The notes under the pieces: model-generated
What the model was told of the DNA's origin: nothing
Databases searched by the model: none
Seen by the model: only the letters and a program-made list of their open reading frames with translations
Assembly: GCA_947260025.1 (NCBI GenBank)
Contig: CAMYON010000026.1
Span: 1 to 36,786 of the forward strand
Length of the DNA: 36,786 nucleotides
Source of the DNA: an uncultured Gammaproteobacteria bacterium
GTDB taxonomy: Bacteria; Pseudomonadota; Gammaproteobacteria; GCA-001735895
Direction: 5' to 3'
Translations under genes and position numbers: made by a program
In this document: piece after piece, positions 16,989 through 25,857 of the stretch
How the letters are laid out: every line of letters begins with the position of its first letter
Position numbering within the stretch: the first letter of the stretch is position 1

Positions 16989-17846
16989 CTACTGCGCTAT
17001 TCGGTCGGCGATGGCGACGATACGATACATGTCGCGCAACACCGGCTTTTCGATCAGCTTGCCGTCGATCACCACCAGGCCGGTATCGGCCTCTTCGAAG
17101 GTTTTGATAATGCGCCGCGCGCGGGCAATCTCGTCCGCGTCAGGCGTGAAGACTTCGTTGAGCGCGGCAATTTGTTTCGGGTGGATCGAACCCTTGCCGG
17201 AAAATCCGAGCGCCCGGGCCTGCCTGGCGGCCACCACCATACCCTCGTCGTCTTCGAGGTCGAGATAAGGCACGTCGATCACGTCGAGCCCGGCTGAAGC
17301 GGCGGCATGCACCACGCGCGAGCGCGCATAGAGCAGCGGCTCCCAGGCATTTTCGCAGCGCAGTTCGGCGGCCATGTCGACGCCGCCAAAAAACATCGCG
17401 TCGATACGTGAACTGCAGTGTGCGATCTCGTAGGCCGCTTCGAGTCCGGCATTGGTTTCGATGATGATATGCAGGCGCGTGTCGTGTCCGCGCTCGGTCA
17501 GCAGGTTGTCGAGCATGACAACTTCGTCGGGCGTGCGTACCTTGGGCATCATCAACGCGGGCGGGGGCGTATCGGTGGCCAGAATTGCCTGCACATCCTC
17601 GACACCGAATTGCTCGCGCATGCAGTTGATGCGCAGGATGCGCTCGACACCGTCGTCCGCTTGCGGTTGTTCGAACAGTGCTAGCGCATGCTTGCGGGCC
17701 TGGGCCTTGTCTTTCGGCGCGATACCGTCTTCGAGCTCGACGCATACGATGTCGGTGCCTGAAACCAAAGCCTTCGGAAACATTTCCGGCTTCAGTCCCG
17801 GGGTGAAGATAAAACTGCGGCGTGGCCGTATCGTTGAATTGCTCAT
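16989..17846 (-). CDS. CitE-like HpcH/HpaI family lyase
   Basis: A 285-residue TIM-barrel protein of the CitE/malyl-CoA lyase group, which cleaves or forms C-C bonds in beta-hydroxyacyl-CoA type substrates with Mg. Visible features are SFIFTPGLKPEMFPKALVSG, the strand VCVELEDGIAPKDK, the metal site IIETNAGLEAAYEI (Glu) with FFGGVDMAAEL (Asp), and GKGSIHPKQI near the C-terminus. It is last in the leftward operon, 21 bases after the GcvT-fold gene. It could act on a C2-C4 acyl-CoA left after demethylation of the imported compound, but the substrate is inferred only from context. Confidence 0.85.
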   Translation of the reverse strand: MSNSTIRPRRSFIFTPGLKPEMFPKALVSGTDIVCVELEDGIAPKDKAQARKHALALFEQPQADDGVERILRINCMREQFGVEDVQAILATDTPPPALMMPKVRTPDEVVMLDNLLTERGHDTRLHIIIETNAGLEAAYEIAHCSSRIDAMFFGGVDMAAELRCENAWEPLLYARSRVVHAAASAGLDVIDVPYLDLEDDEGMVVAARQARALGFSGKGSIHPKQIAALNEVFTPDADEIARARRIIKTFEEADTGLVVIDGKLIEKPVLRDMYRIVAIADRIAQ

Positions 17847-17867
17847 GGTATCTTTTTCGCTATCGGC

Positions 17868-19082
17868 TCAAAAAACGGATTCCATCTTCTCGGACTGCTC
17901 ACCGGCCGGCACGGGGATGTCCGGAATCGATCTGTCGAGACCTCTGACAATCTTTTTCTCCCGGTCGAAAAACGGCAGTTCGACGACCTCGCAGGAATAG
18001 ACCTTACCATCCGGTAACCTGACCTCGAGACTGCGGCCGCTCCATTCACCGGGTTCATTAAACACCACGTAACCGACACCGCAGCCGAGCGTTGGCGAAT
18101 CGACGCCCGCCGTCATTTGTCCCACCGTTTTGTCTTCGTCTATTACCGCGCTGCCACGACCCGGGATCGCATCCGCACATTTTATGCCATAGAGGCGCGA
18201 GCGCCGGTCCGCATCCACCAGCGCGTCGCGGCCGATAAAATCCGTTTTGTCCATGTCGATAAACGGCTCGAGGCCGGCGGCAAAAGGTGTCATCGACATA
18301 TCCATATCGGTCATGTTACCGAGGATACCGGCCTCGATGCGCCGGATCGTCAACGAGCGTGTGCTGGAAAATTCCATGCCGTGAGGTTCGCCCGAGGCTA
18401 CGAGGTGATCCCACAACGCGAGATGGTCGGTTGCCTCACCCCGGCAGTAGATCTCAAACCCGAGCTCGTTGGTGAACCCGGTGCGCGAGACGTAAAGCTC
18501 CTGCCCGCCGAGGTCGAAAAAGCCGGCGTGGAAGTACTTCATGCTTTCATCGATAGCGCCGTCCGAGGCGGCTTTCATGATATCGAACGAAGCCGGCCCC
18601 TGGATCTGTATTACGCGCGAGTGCGGATCCGATATCTCGATGTCGAAGCCTCCGCTATGCGCAACAAGCCAGGTTTCCATCGCGCCGTCCGCCTGCACGT
18701 ACCAGTAGCGATCGTGCGCCAGCTTGAACAGCACGCCATCCATGAAGACGCCGCCCTGCGGGGTGCAGGCGATGCAGTAGCGTCCGCGCCCCTGTTGCAG
18801 AGTAGAGATAGTTCGCGCAAACACTTTCTCGAGAAAAGGCACCACATCCGGCCCGGAAATCTCCACCGGTTTTTCCGGCACGTCGTAAATCAGCGCCTTG
18901 CGTCGCAAGGTCCAGTACTTCTGCAGGGGGTCTTCACCATTGTAGATGGTAAAGAAACGACCCGCGTAAATACCGCGAATCATTTCCGGGTTGTCGTAAC
19001 GTTCGAGATAAGGCGATGGGTCGAAGGCTCTCGAACTGATGCGTACGGTATCGTTGATGTCTAGATTTTCCTGGATGTTCAT
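17868..19082 (-). CDS. GcvT-fold aminomethyltransferase/demethylase-like protein A
   Basis: A 404-residue cytoplasmic protein of the GcvT/DmdA/dimethylglycine-dehydrogenase C-domain fold. Members move a methyl or methylene group to tetrahydrofolate. Segments seen are YWTLRRKALIYDVPEKPVEI (family core), GRYCIACTPQGGVFMDGVL, DPHSRVIQIQGPAS, YVSRTGFTNELGFEIY and RRIEAGILGN. It lacks the partner features of a glycine-cleavage T protein (no gcvH or gcvP nearby). It is a paralogue of the protein at 26996, sharing these blocks throughout. An extension to 19118 is possible; I start at MNIQENLDIND. It lies between the molybdoenzyme and CitE-like genes, so a demethylation role on the transported compound is plausible. 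Confidence 0.8.
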   Translation of the reverse strand: MNIQENLDINDTVRISSRAFDPSPYLERYDNPEMIRGIYAGRFFTIYNGEDPLQKYWTLRRKALIYDVPEKPVEISGPDVVPFLEKVFARTISTLQQGRGRYCIACTPQGGVFMDGVLFKLAHDRYWYVQADGAMETWLVAHSGGFDIEISDPHSRVIQIQGPASFDIMKAASDGAIDESMKYFHAGFFDLGGQELYVSRTGFTNELGFEIYCRGEATDHLALWDHLVASGEPHGMEFSSTRSLTIRRIEAGILGNMTDMDMSMTPFAAGLEPFIDMDKTDFIGRDALVDADRRSRLYGIKCADAIPGRGSAVIDEDKTVGQMTAGVDSPTLGCGVGYVVFNEPGEWSGRSLEVRLPDGKVYSCEVVELPFFDREKKIVRGLDRSIPDIPVPAGEQSEKMESVF

Positions 19083-19124
19083 ACAATCGGTTCTCGATAA
19101 AGTTGATGATGGAATCAAGCAGAT

Positions 19125-21452
19125 CTAGGAAGACTGCTTGTCCGACAGGATTATGGGAGGGTCGAAGGCCGTAACCCGCGGCAGTGGCGCATGGTAGCGC
19201 TCGATTTCGACCAGGCAGGTATGCGCGATCGGCCCCTGCGCGAGCTGCGAGGTACCGACATCAGGTGTCAGTACGTTTGGATTTCCGTGCTTGCACAAGC
19301 TGCCGGCGCGCCCGGGGTCTTCGGGGTCGTACCAGGCGCCGGTGCTCATTTGCACGACGCCCGGCATTACCTGGTCATCGATGACGACACCACCGAGACA
19401 GGCTCCCCGCTGGTTAAAAACGCGCACAACGTCACCGTTATCGAGGTTCCTGGCCTCGGCGTCGCGCGGATGCAGCATGATCGGTTCACGCTGGTTTATC
19501 TTGGCCGCACGGCAGTGGCTGCCGTGATCGAGCTGCGAATGGAGCTTGGTTTTCGGCTGGTTCGAAATTAAATGTAACGGGTAGTCGGCGGTATCGCCAC
19601 CAAGCCATTCGAGCGGCTCCATCCAGGTGGCATGACCGGGGCAATCGTCATAGTTAAAACCTGCCACGACTTCGGAGTAAATTTCAATTTTCCCCGACGG
19701 AGTCGGCAGCGGATTCGCCGCTGGATCGTCGCGAAAGGCTTCCAGCATCACGACCGGTTCGGCCGGTGGATCGGGCTTAAACCAGCCGGATTCCCTGAAT
19801 TCGGCGTAGGTTGGCATATCGATGCCTTTATCCCTGGAACGCTCGAGCGTCGCCTGGTAAATCGACTCGATCCATTGTCGTTCGTTACGACTCTCGGTGA
19901 ACACCGCCTCGAGGCCCATTTCGCGCGCAATACCGGCAAAAATATCGTAGTCGTTGCGGCTCGAGCCAACCGGTTCTATCGCCTGTTGCATATCGATCAC
20001 GTAGGGATCGCGTGGCGATATGGCGATGTCATTGCGCTCGAGTGTCGTGGTGCAGGGCAGCACAATATCGGAGTGTTTGGCCATGCTGTTCCAGCACCAG
20101 TCATTGACGATGATGGTGTCCGGTTTGCGCCAGGCCTCGAGCATCTTGTTCAGGTCCTGGTGATGGTGAAACGGGTTGCCACCCGCCCAGTAGACAAGGT
20201 GTATGTCAGGATACTGGTGGCTGCTGCCGTTGAATTCGAACGACGCGCCGGGGTGCAGCAGCATGTCGCTGATTCGAGCCACCGGTATGAACTTCGTAAT
20301 CTCGTTCTTGCCCTGGGGTAGCGACGCCCCGGGTATCTTGGTGTTGTGACCGCCGATGCCGTTGGTGGTCGAGTAGCCGAAAGTAATGCCGCCGCCCGGC
20401 AGTCCGATCTGACCCAGCATTGCCGCCACGGTAATCGCGGCCCAAAAAGTATGTTCGCCGTGATGCTGCCGGGTCAGGGACCAGCTGACCGAGATCATGG
20501 TTCGGTTTGCTGCCATACGGCGCGCAAGTTCGCGAATTCGATCCGCCGGCACGGCACAAATCGCGGACGCCCAGTCGGCGTTTTTGGCGACGCCGTCATC
20601 GACACCGTGCAGATATTTCAGAAACTCGTCCATGCCAACGGTGTATCGATCGAGAAAGCCCGTATTCGCCAGTTGCTCGTCAACCAGCGTTTTGGCAATC
20701 GCAATCAACATCGCCGTGTCGGTGCCCGGTCGGTTTGCCAGCCACTCGGCATTTAGCGAATCGTCGACATCCACCCGAATCGGGCCGACGTTGACAAACT
20801 CGATTCCGGCGTCACGGGCCTCGATCATACGCTCCCGCTGCACATGGCGACCGGTACCGCCGGCGTTTATCTGCCCGTTACTCCACGGCATACCGCCAAA
20901 AGCGACCACTAACTGGCCCTGATCTATGACCGAGCGCCAACTGGTGGTTTGCAGTAACAATTGCCAGAAGTCTCCCAGCACGTGCGGCACCATCGCTTCC
21001 GCGGCCGCAAAACTGTAGGTGCCGATGGAGCGGGTATAACCGCCGATGCATTTCAGGAATCGATGCAGCTGGCTTTGCGCATGATGAAAGCGACCGGCAC
21101 TGGACCAGCCGTAAGAACCGCCGAAAATGGCTTCGTTGCCAAACTGATTTTTTACCCGCGACAGTTCCCCGGCAACCAGCTTTTCAGCCTGTTCCCAGGT
21201 CACTTCGACAAACGGGTCGGCACCGCGCAAATGATTGCCGCTGCCGGGGCCCGATTCGAGCCAGCTTTTGCGGATCATGGGTGACTTTATTCTCGACGGC
21301 GCGTCGAGCACGTCGACGATCCCGGAGCCGATGGGCGACACATCGTTGTCCTCTTCGAAACCGTGCAACGCCCTGACGACACCGTTTTCAGTCTCGACCC
21401 GGTAGGTACCCCAGTGACTGGCGGTCAAGGGCAGATCGGTACCCCGCGGCAT
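19125..21452 (-). CDS. DMSO/biotin-sulfoxide-reductase-type molybdopterin oxidoreductase
   Basis: A 775-residue bis-MGD molybdoenzyme of the BisC/TorA/DorA subgroup, which reduces S- or N-oxides. There is no twin-arginine signal and no N-terminal iron-sulphur motif, so it is a cytoplasmic BisC-like form. The Mo ligand is in GGSYGWSSAGRFHH; Ser 118 aligns with the ligand Ser of Rhodobacter DMSO reductase. Others are PGGGITFGYSTTNGIGGHNT, WAGGNPFHHHQDLN and LPCTTTLERNDIA. It sits four bases from the ABC permease gene and 42 bases from GcvT-like A. Its presence in a betaine-type uptake operon suggests an oxide or sulfoxide (e.g. of a sulfonium or amine) as the substrate; this is inference. Confidence 0.85.
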   Translation of the reverse strand: MPRGTDLPLTASHWGTYRVETENGVVRALHGFEEDNDVSPIGSGIVDVLDAPSRIKSPMIRKSWLESGPGSGNHLRGADPFVEVTWEQAEKLVAGELSRVKNQFGNEAIFGGSYGWSSAGRFHHAQSQLHRFLKCIGGYTRSIGTYSFAAAEAMVPHVLGDFWQLLLQTTSWRSVIDQGQLVVAFGGMPWSNGQINAGGTGRHVQRERMIEARDAGIEFVNVGPIRVDVDDSLNAEWLANRPGTDTAMLIAIAKTLVDEQLANTGFLDRYTVGMDEFLKYLHGVDDGVAKNADWASAICAVPADRIRELARRMAANRTMISVSWSLTRQHHGEHTFWAAITVAAMLGQIGLPGGGITFGYSTTNGIGGHNTKIPGASLPQGKNEITKFIPVARISDMLLHPGASFEFNGSSHQYPDIHLVYWAGGNPFHHHQDLNKMLEAWRKPDTIIVNDWCWNSMAKHSDIVLPCTTTLERNDIAISPRDPYVIDMQQAIEPVGSSRNDYDIFAGIAREMGLEAVFTESRNERQWIESIYQATLERSRDKGIDMPTYAEFRESGWFKPDPPAEPVVMLEAFRDDPAANPLPTPSGKIEIYSEVVAGFNYDDCPGHATWMEPLEWLGGDTADYPLHLISNQPKTKLHSQLDHGSHCRAAKINQREPIMLHPRDAEARNLDNGDVVRVFNQRGACLGGVVIDDQVMPGVVQMSTGAWYDPEDPGRAGSLCKHGNPNVLTPDVGTSQLAQGPIAHTCLVEIERYHAPLPRVTAFDPPIILSDKQSS

Positions 21453-21456
21453 TTGC

Positions 21457-23532
21457 CTAAAACTCCGCGCTCAGCCCAAGCTCTTCCTGTCGCTTTTTAC
21501 TCCAGGCTTGCGTGAGTCGATCGGCGATGATGGCGATGATCGCCATGCCGATACCAGCGACCATGCCGACACCGAAGTCGCCATCGCCGAGACCGATGTA
21601 AACTTGCTGACCGAGCCCGTTGGTACCGACCAGCGCGGCAATCACGAGCATCGCGATACCGTACATAATGGTCTGGTTGAGCCCCAGCATCATGACCGGC
21701 AGCGCGAGCGGTAACTTAACCCGCCACAGCAACTGCCAGCGGGTGCAGCCAACGGCCGTTGCCGCCTCGATCACCGTGGCCGGTATATTTCTGAGCCCGT
21801 GCTCGGAATAGCGGATCGCCGGCACGATGGCGTAGGCCATGATCGCCAGCAGGGCCGTGAATTCACCGATTTTGAAGATCATGACGAACGGGATCAGGAT
21901 GACGAACAGCGGCATCGTCTGCAGCGTGTCGTTGATCGGGCGCAGGAAGGCTGAAACGCCGTCGAATTCGGAAGCCAGCACGCCGAGCGAGGCGCCGATG
22001 ACGAACGACAGCAACACGGCCAGTCCACAAAGGTAAATCGACAGCAGCGTTTGCGGCCAGACGCCCGCGATCACCAGGAATCCGAGGCCGGCAAGGGTTC
22101 CGATTGCGAGCCGCATTCCGCCGAGCTGCCAGCTGAGCAGGGTTGCCATCGCCAGCAGAGCCGGCCAGGGTAAGCGGGTCAGGCCGAAAAACAGCAGCGT
22201 GGCGCAGAAAGCGATCGCAATCGCCCGATTCAATCCGTGTCTGAAGGCAGCCCACAGCGCCAGCGCGACCGCAGCGACTGCATACAGCAGCTTCAACGCG
22301 CCGGTAAATTCAAAACCCCAGCTAAACGGGGTAATGGTCTGCTCGAGCCCCATCTTCACCGGCAGCATAGCGAAGAAGAAAGCCCAGGTTTTAATCAGGT
22401 TGATGGCCGCGGCATATTCGACGACGAGATAACTGACGCCATCATTCAAAATCTGCGCCGGATAAACCTGCCAGGCTTCCGGATAATTCGTCAGCAAAGG
22501 AATGACTTGCGCCAGCAGCGCGATGCCAAAACCCAGCGCCGCCACGCTAATCAAAAAGCGGTGCCTCGATAGGAAGCTCTGGTTGATTTTCGGTTCACCG
22601 GGTTCGGCGGTGGCCGCAGCGGCGGTAATCCGGTCCATCACCATCGCCATCAGCGCGATCACGATTCCGGCCAGCAGGCTCTCGCCGAACTGGGCCTTGC
22701 GCATGGTCGAGAGAACCTCCCAGCCGATGTCGGCGGTGCCGCCGATGATCGAGGCGATGATAACCATCGAAAAAGCCGCCATCGTGGTTTGATTGACGCC
22801 GAGCAGAATCTGGCGCAAGGCACTCGGTGTGCGCACGCGCCAAAACAGCTGGCGTGGCGTGGCGCCGGACATCATACCCGCCTCGATCACTTCCCCGGGG
22901 ACCTGTGCGAGGCCCAGCATCGTGTTGCGCACGGTTGGCGGAAACGCATAAAGCACGCTGGCAATCAGGCCGACCACCGGACCGAAACCAAACAGCAGCA
23001 GAATCGGCAGCAGGTAGGCGAAGGCCGGGACGGTTTGCAGCAGGTCCATGGTCGGCGAAATGATGCGCTCGGCCCGCTTCGAGTAGAAACCGAGTGTGCC
23101 GAGACCGAATCCGATCGCGACTGCCATTGGTACGGATATCACCACTAGCGCCAACGAATTCATCGATTCCGACCAGTAACCGATCACTACCATGTACAGA
23201 ATCGCGAGGAAGGTAAAAAGTGCCAGCCGCCAGCCGGAAACGACATAGCCGATATAGGTTAACAACGCCAGCGTGACCGACCAGGGCAACCAGTTGAGCA
23301 GGTCTCGAATGGCCGCCATCGGAACGTCGAGCGCCGCCGAGAAGGCGCGAAAAAACGGCCCGAAATTGTCGACACACCAATCCATGAAGACGTTCAGCCA
23401 GGGTGTGATCGGTATCACCCAGTCTTGCGGATAAGTAAACAACCAGGCGGCCGGCTCCCGCAACGCCAGAAATACCAGCGTCATCGCAATCAGACCGAGC
23501 CAGACCCAGTCGATGGTGCGTAGTCGAATCAA
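21457..23532 (-). CDS. ProW/OpuAB-type ABC transporter permease, tandem (two fused domains)
   Basis: A 691-residue inner-membrane protein holding two copies of the binding-protein-dependent permease domain in one chain. Each has the EAA-loop: copy one EAGMMSGATPRQLFWRVRTP (around 240-260), copy two EAATAVGCTRWQLLWRVKLP (around 590-610), both followed by a QTTMAAF/QTIMYGI segment. Most ProW proteins are about 280-350 residues, so this is a fusion that supplies both halves of the pore. It overlaps the ATPase gene by four bases. It should import quaternary amine or related osmolytes with the ATPase and binding protein. Confidence 0.88.
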   Translation of the reverse strand: MIRLRTIDWVWLGLIAMTLVFLALREPAAWLFTYPQDWVIPITPWLNVFMDWCVDNFGPFFRAFSAALDVPMAAIRDLLNWLPWSVTLALLTYIGYVVSGWRLALFTFLAILYMVVIGYWSESMNSLALVVISVPMAVAIGFGLGTLGFYSKRAERIISPTMDLLQTVPAFAYLLPILLLFGFGPVVGLIASVLYAFPPTVRNTMLGLAQVPGEVIEAGMMSGATPRQLFWRVRTPSALRQILLGVNQTTMAAFSMVIIASIIGGTADIGWEVLSTMRKAQFGESLLAGIVIALMAMVMDRITAAAATAEPGEPKINQSFLSRHRFLISVAALGFGIALLAQVIPLLTNYPEAWQVYPAQILNDGVSYLVVEYAAAINLIKTWAFFFAMLPVKMGLEQTITPFSWGFEFTGALKLLYAVAAVALALWAAFRHGLNRAIAIAFCATLLFFGLTRLPWPALLAMATLLSWQLGGMRLAIGTLAGLGFLVIAGVWPQTLLSIYLCGLAVLLSFVIGASLGVLASEFDGVSAFLRPINDTLQTMPLFVILIPFVMIFKIGEFTALLAIMAYAIVPAIRYSEHGLRNIPATVIEAATAVGCTRWQLLWRVKLPLALPVMMLGLNQTIMYGIAMLVIAALVGTNGLGQQVYIGLGDGDFGVGMVAGIGMAIIAIIADRLTQAWSKKRQEELGLSAEF

Positions 23533-24614
23533 TTCAAGACCTCTTCAACCGCGGCGGCATCCTCGCCATGGCCGTGATCCTCGTGCGCCAGCGCGGTGAT
23601 CACGCTGGTCGCGGTGACGACCCCGATCGGTACGCCATCCTGCGTCGCGACGATACCTTGCTTGTGCCTGGACAGCAGCGGAAGTAATTCCTCGACGCAG
23701 CAAGCGCTATCCCGTTCCGGCATCGTGGAGGTCGGACTCTGCTCCGGATCGAGCACATCGGTGGCTTTCAATACGCGCACCAGCGGCACGTCTTCGGTGA
23801 ACTCCGCGACGTAGTCGTCGGCCGGGTTGACGATTAACTCCGCCGGCGTGCCAACTTGCACTACCATGCCATCGCGCATGATCATCATCCGGTCCGCGAT
23901 CTTGAGCGCTTCGAGAAAATCATGGGTAATAAAAACGATCGATTTTTGCAGCGTTCTCTGTATACGCAGGAATTCATCCTGCATCTGTCGACGGATCAGT
24001 GGATCCAGCGCCGAAAACGGCTCGTCGAGAAACCAGAGCTCCGGCTCGACGGCGAGCGAGCGGGCAATGCCGACGCGTTGCTGCTGACCGCCCGAGAGCT
24101 GACGCGGATATGAGGTCTCGCGACCCTCGAGGCCGACGAGGTCGATGACGCGGCGAACCTTTTCGACCTGTTCGGCCATCGGCACACCCTGCAACGAGAG
24201 CGGAAAGGCGATATTGTCGAAAACGCTCAAATGCGGCATGAGGCCAAAATTCTGGAAAACCATGCCCATGTCATGCCGCCGAATGTCTATCAGCTCCTTG
24301 TCGGACTTTTTCAGCAGGTCTTCGCCATTGAGCAGGATCTCGCCGTGGGTCGGCTCGACCAGGCGCGACAGGCAGCGAACCACGGTCGACTTGCCGGAGC
24401 CGGACAGGCCCATTATGACGAAGATTTCGCCGACCTGCACATCGAAGCTGACGTCGACCGCTGCCGGTATTGCGCCATCGGCGCGCATGCGGGTGGAAAG
24501 CTCGGTCGCGTCGGCACTATCGACCTCGCCTTTGAAATAGGGGGACGCATCTGCGGCATAAACTTTCCAGACATGCCGGCAAGACAATTTGATGTCCGCC
24601 GCTACTTCATTCAT
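23529..24614 (-). CDS. ProV/OpuAA-type ABC transporter ATP-binding protein
   Basis: A 361-residue ATPase of the glycine betaine/proline uptake group. Walker A is GLSGSGKST at 69-77, signature LSGGQQQR at 173-180, Walker B LWFLDEP at 194-200, with the switch His in VFITHDFLEALK. An N-terminal extension before the ATPase core (residues 1-55) is typical of ProV. A C-terminal CBS-like region (IVATQDGVPIGVVTATSVI) occurs in osmoregulated OpuA. The gene overlaps the permease gene by four bases. A 135-base gap with a hairpin separates it from the binding-protein gene. Confidence 0.9.
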   Translation of the reverse strand: MNEVAADIKLSCRHVWKVYAADASPYFKGEVDSADATELSTRMRADGAIPAAVDVSFDVQVGEIFVIMGLSGSGKSTVVRCLSRLVEPTHGEILLNGEDLLKKSDKELIDIRRHDMGMVFQNFGLMPHLSVFDNIAFPLSLQGVPMAEQVEKVRRVIDLVGLEGRETSYPRQLSGGQQQRVGIARSLAVEPELWFLDEPFSALDPLIRRQMQDEFLRIQRTLQKSIVFITHDFLEALKIADRMMIMRDGMVVQVGTPAELIVNPADDYVAEFTEDVPLVRVLKATDVLDPEQSPTSTMPERDSACCVEELLPLLSRHKQGIVATQDGVPIGVVTATSVITALAHEDHGHGEDAAAVEEVLN

Positions 24615-24686
24615 TGCGCACTCCTGCTAATAGCCGGTTTTAATAGCCAATGCCGGCGAGACCAATCGGATACAGTGGCGTATTCA

Positions 24687-24707
24687 GGGCCGACATATTG
24701 CCGGCCC
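24687..24707 (-). promoter_or_regulatory. Hairpin between binding-protein and ATPase genes
   Basis: GGGCCG pairs with CGGCCC around a 9-base loop, in the gap between the binding-protein and ATPase genes. There is no U-tract, so it is not a classic terminator. Hairpins here can stabilise the upstream messenger so that binding protein is made in excess; this is the usual explanation in other ABC operons and is inference here. Confidence 0.35.
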
Positions 24708-24749
24708 CGACTCTGGATCTGGTCGATAAGGCCAGATTTAGTTACGAAG

Positions 24750-25691
24750 CTACTGCGCGGCCTTGGCCGCTTTTACCCAGGGGCTCCAGGTGGCTTCGTT
24801 GGCGGCAATCCATTCGGCGACGACTTCTTCGACCTTGCGGCCCTTGTTATCGATTTCGAGCATTAGTGCATTCTGAGTCGTATTGTCGATCGACATTACC
24901 TCGTAAAGCTTGGCGGCTCCGGGCCACTTCGAGGCGAAATCCTTGCTCTGGATCTTGTCGATCGAGGCTTGCTGGAAGCCGCAGGCCTTGCCCCGCTTCT
25001 GACCCGATTCCTCGACACATTCGCCCTGCGCCTTATCCCATTCGATCCAGTCGAAATCGTACTCGGCGAACAACCAGTGCGGTTGCCAGAACATCATCAG
25101 AATGGGTTGCTTGGATGCATAGGCACTCTTGACCTCGGCGATCATCGCACCTTCCGAGCCGCCGGCGACTGGTTGAAACGGTATGCCGATCTGGGCAACG
25201 ACATCCTTGGAACGGGTACCCCAGTCGGCCGGATAAGTGATCAAGCGTCCGTTCGGAAACGTGTCCGAGGCAGCGAATGCCTGCGCGCAATCGTAAAGCG
25301 CCTGGTAGCTGGGAAGGCCGGGACATTTTTCCTTCATGTAAGGCGGGAAGATCCAGCTTTCCCTGGGTTCCAGGCCAAGCGCACCTGTGACCACGATATC
25401 GCCTTTTGCCACCGCTTTCGGGTAAATGTCGCCGACGTTATTGGTCCAGGTTTCGGGCTGCACGTGCAAATCGCCCTGTGCTATCGCCGCGAACTGCGGG
25501 ACAGCCCCGGCGGTGATGTATTCGACATCGTAGCCGGCTTTCTTGAACAGCGAGCCGGTGATATGGGCCGAAATATGCTGGCCGGTCCATTCGTTGATCG
25601 GAATCTTGATTGCGTCGGCCGCCTGGGTGATAGCGGGCAAGCTGCTGGCAACCAGCAGGCTGCTGGCGACAACGAGGGATTTAAACTTCAT
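24750..25691 (-). CDS. OpuAC/ProX-type quaternary-amine substrate-binding protein
   Basis: A 313-residue periplasmic binding protein. Residues 1-24 are a Sec signal peptide (ends LPAITQA); the mature protein begins ADAIKIPINEWTGQH, the classic first strand of the OpuAC family, which binds betaine, proline betaine, choline or carnitine through aromatic boxes. Many Trp and Tyr residues (ESWIFPPYM, FWQPHWLFAEYDFDWIEW) fit this. Two Cys pairs could form disulphides. AGGAG precedes the ATG. It is the first gene of the six-gene leftward operon. The exact ligand is not decidable by eye. Confidence 0.88.
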   Translation of the reverse strand: MKFKSLVVASSLLVASSLPAITQAADAIKIPINEWTGQHISAHITGSLFKKAGYDVEYITAGAVPQFAAIAQGDLHVQPETWTNNVGDIYPKAVAKGDIVVTGALGLEPRESWIFPPYMKEKCPGLPSYQALYDCAQAFAASDTFPNGRLITYPADWGTRSKDVVAQIGIPFQPVAGGSEGAMIAEVKSAYASKQPILMMFWQPHWLFAEYDFDWIEWDKAQGECVEESGQKRGKACGFQQASIDKIQSKDFASKWPGAAKLYEVMSIDNTTQNALMLEIDNKGRKVEEVVAEWIAANEATWSPWVKAAKAAQ

Positions 25692-25767
25692 GGTATTGGC
25701 TCCTCTGGTTTTGTTATATGACCCGGATTGTGACAGAACCGCCCTATCGAGTTCAAATGATATTTAA

Positions 25768-25857
25768 AATCGTATACTATTCACGATTATCAGATTATAT
25801 TTCGAGTTCTTAAGTCGAAATATACATACAAAACAATAAGGATATAACGAATTTTGA
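25768..25857. promoter_or_regulatory. Divergent promoter/operator, copy 1
   Basis: The region between the transporter operon and the TetR gene. It holds a perfect inverted repeat (25797-25823): ATATTTCGA, nine bases, TCGAAATAT. A second pair, AATCGT with ACGATT around nine bases, lies at 25768-25788. A candidate -10 TATAAC (25843-25848) points right, and TATAAT (complement of 25794-25799) points left inside the repeat. A matching 90-base block lies at 29450-29539 without gaps (65 of 90 identical by hand count). It is the likely TetR operator. Confidence 0.6.

Noticed and set aside
17868-19082. Calling GcvT-fold proteins A and B glycine cleavage T-proteins (gcvT).
   Set aside because: No gcvH or gcvP in the window, and the proteins are embedded in uptake/regulatory operons; only the fold is supported.
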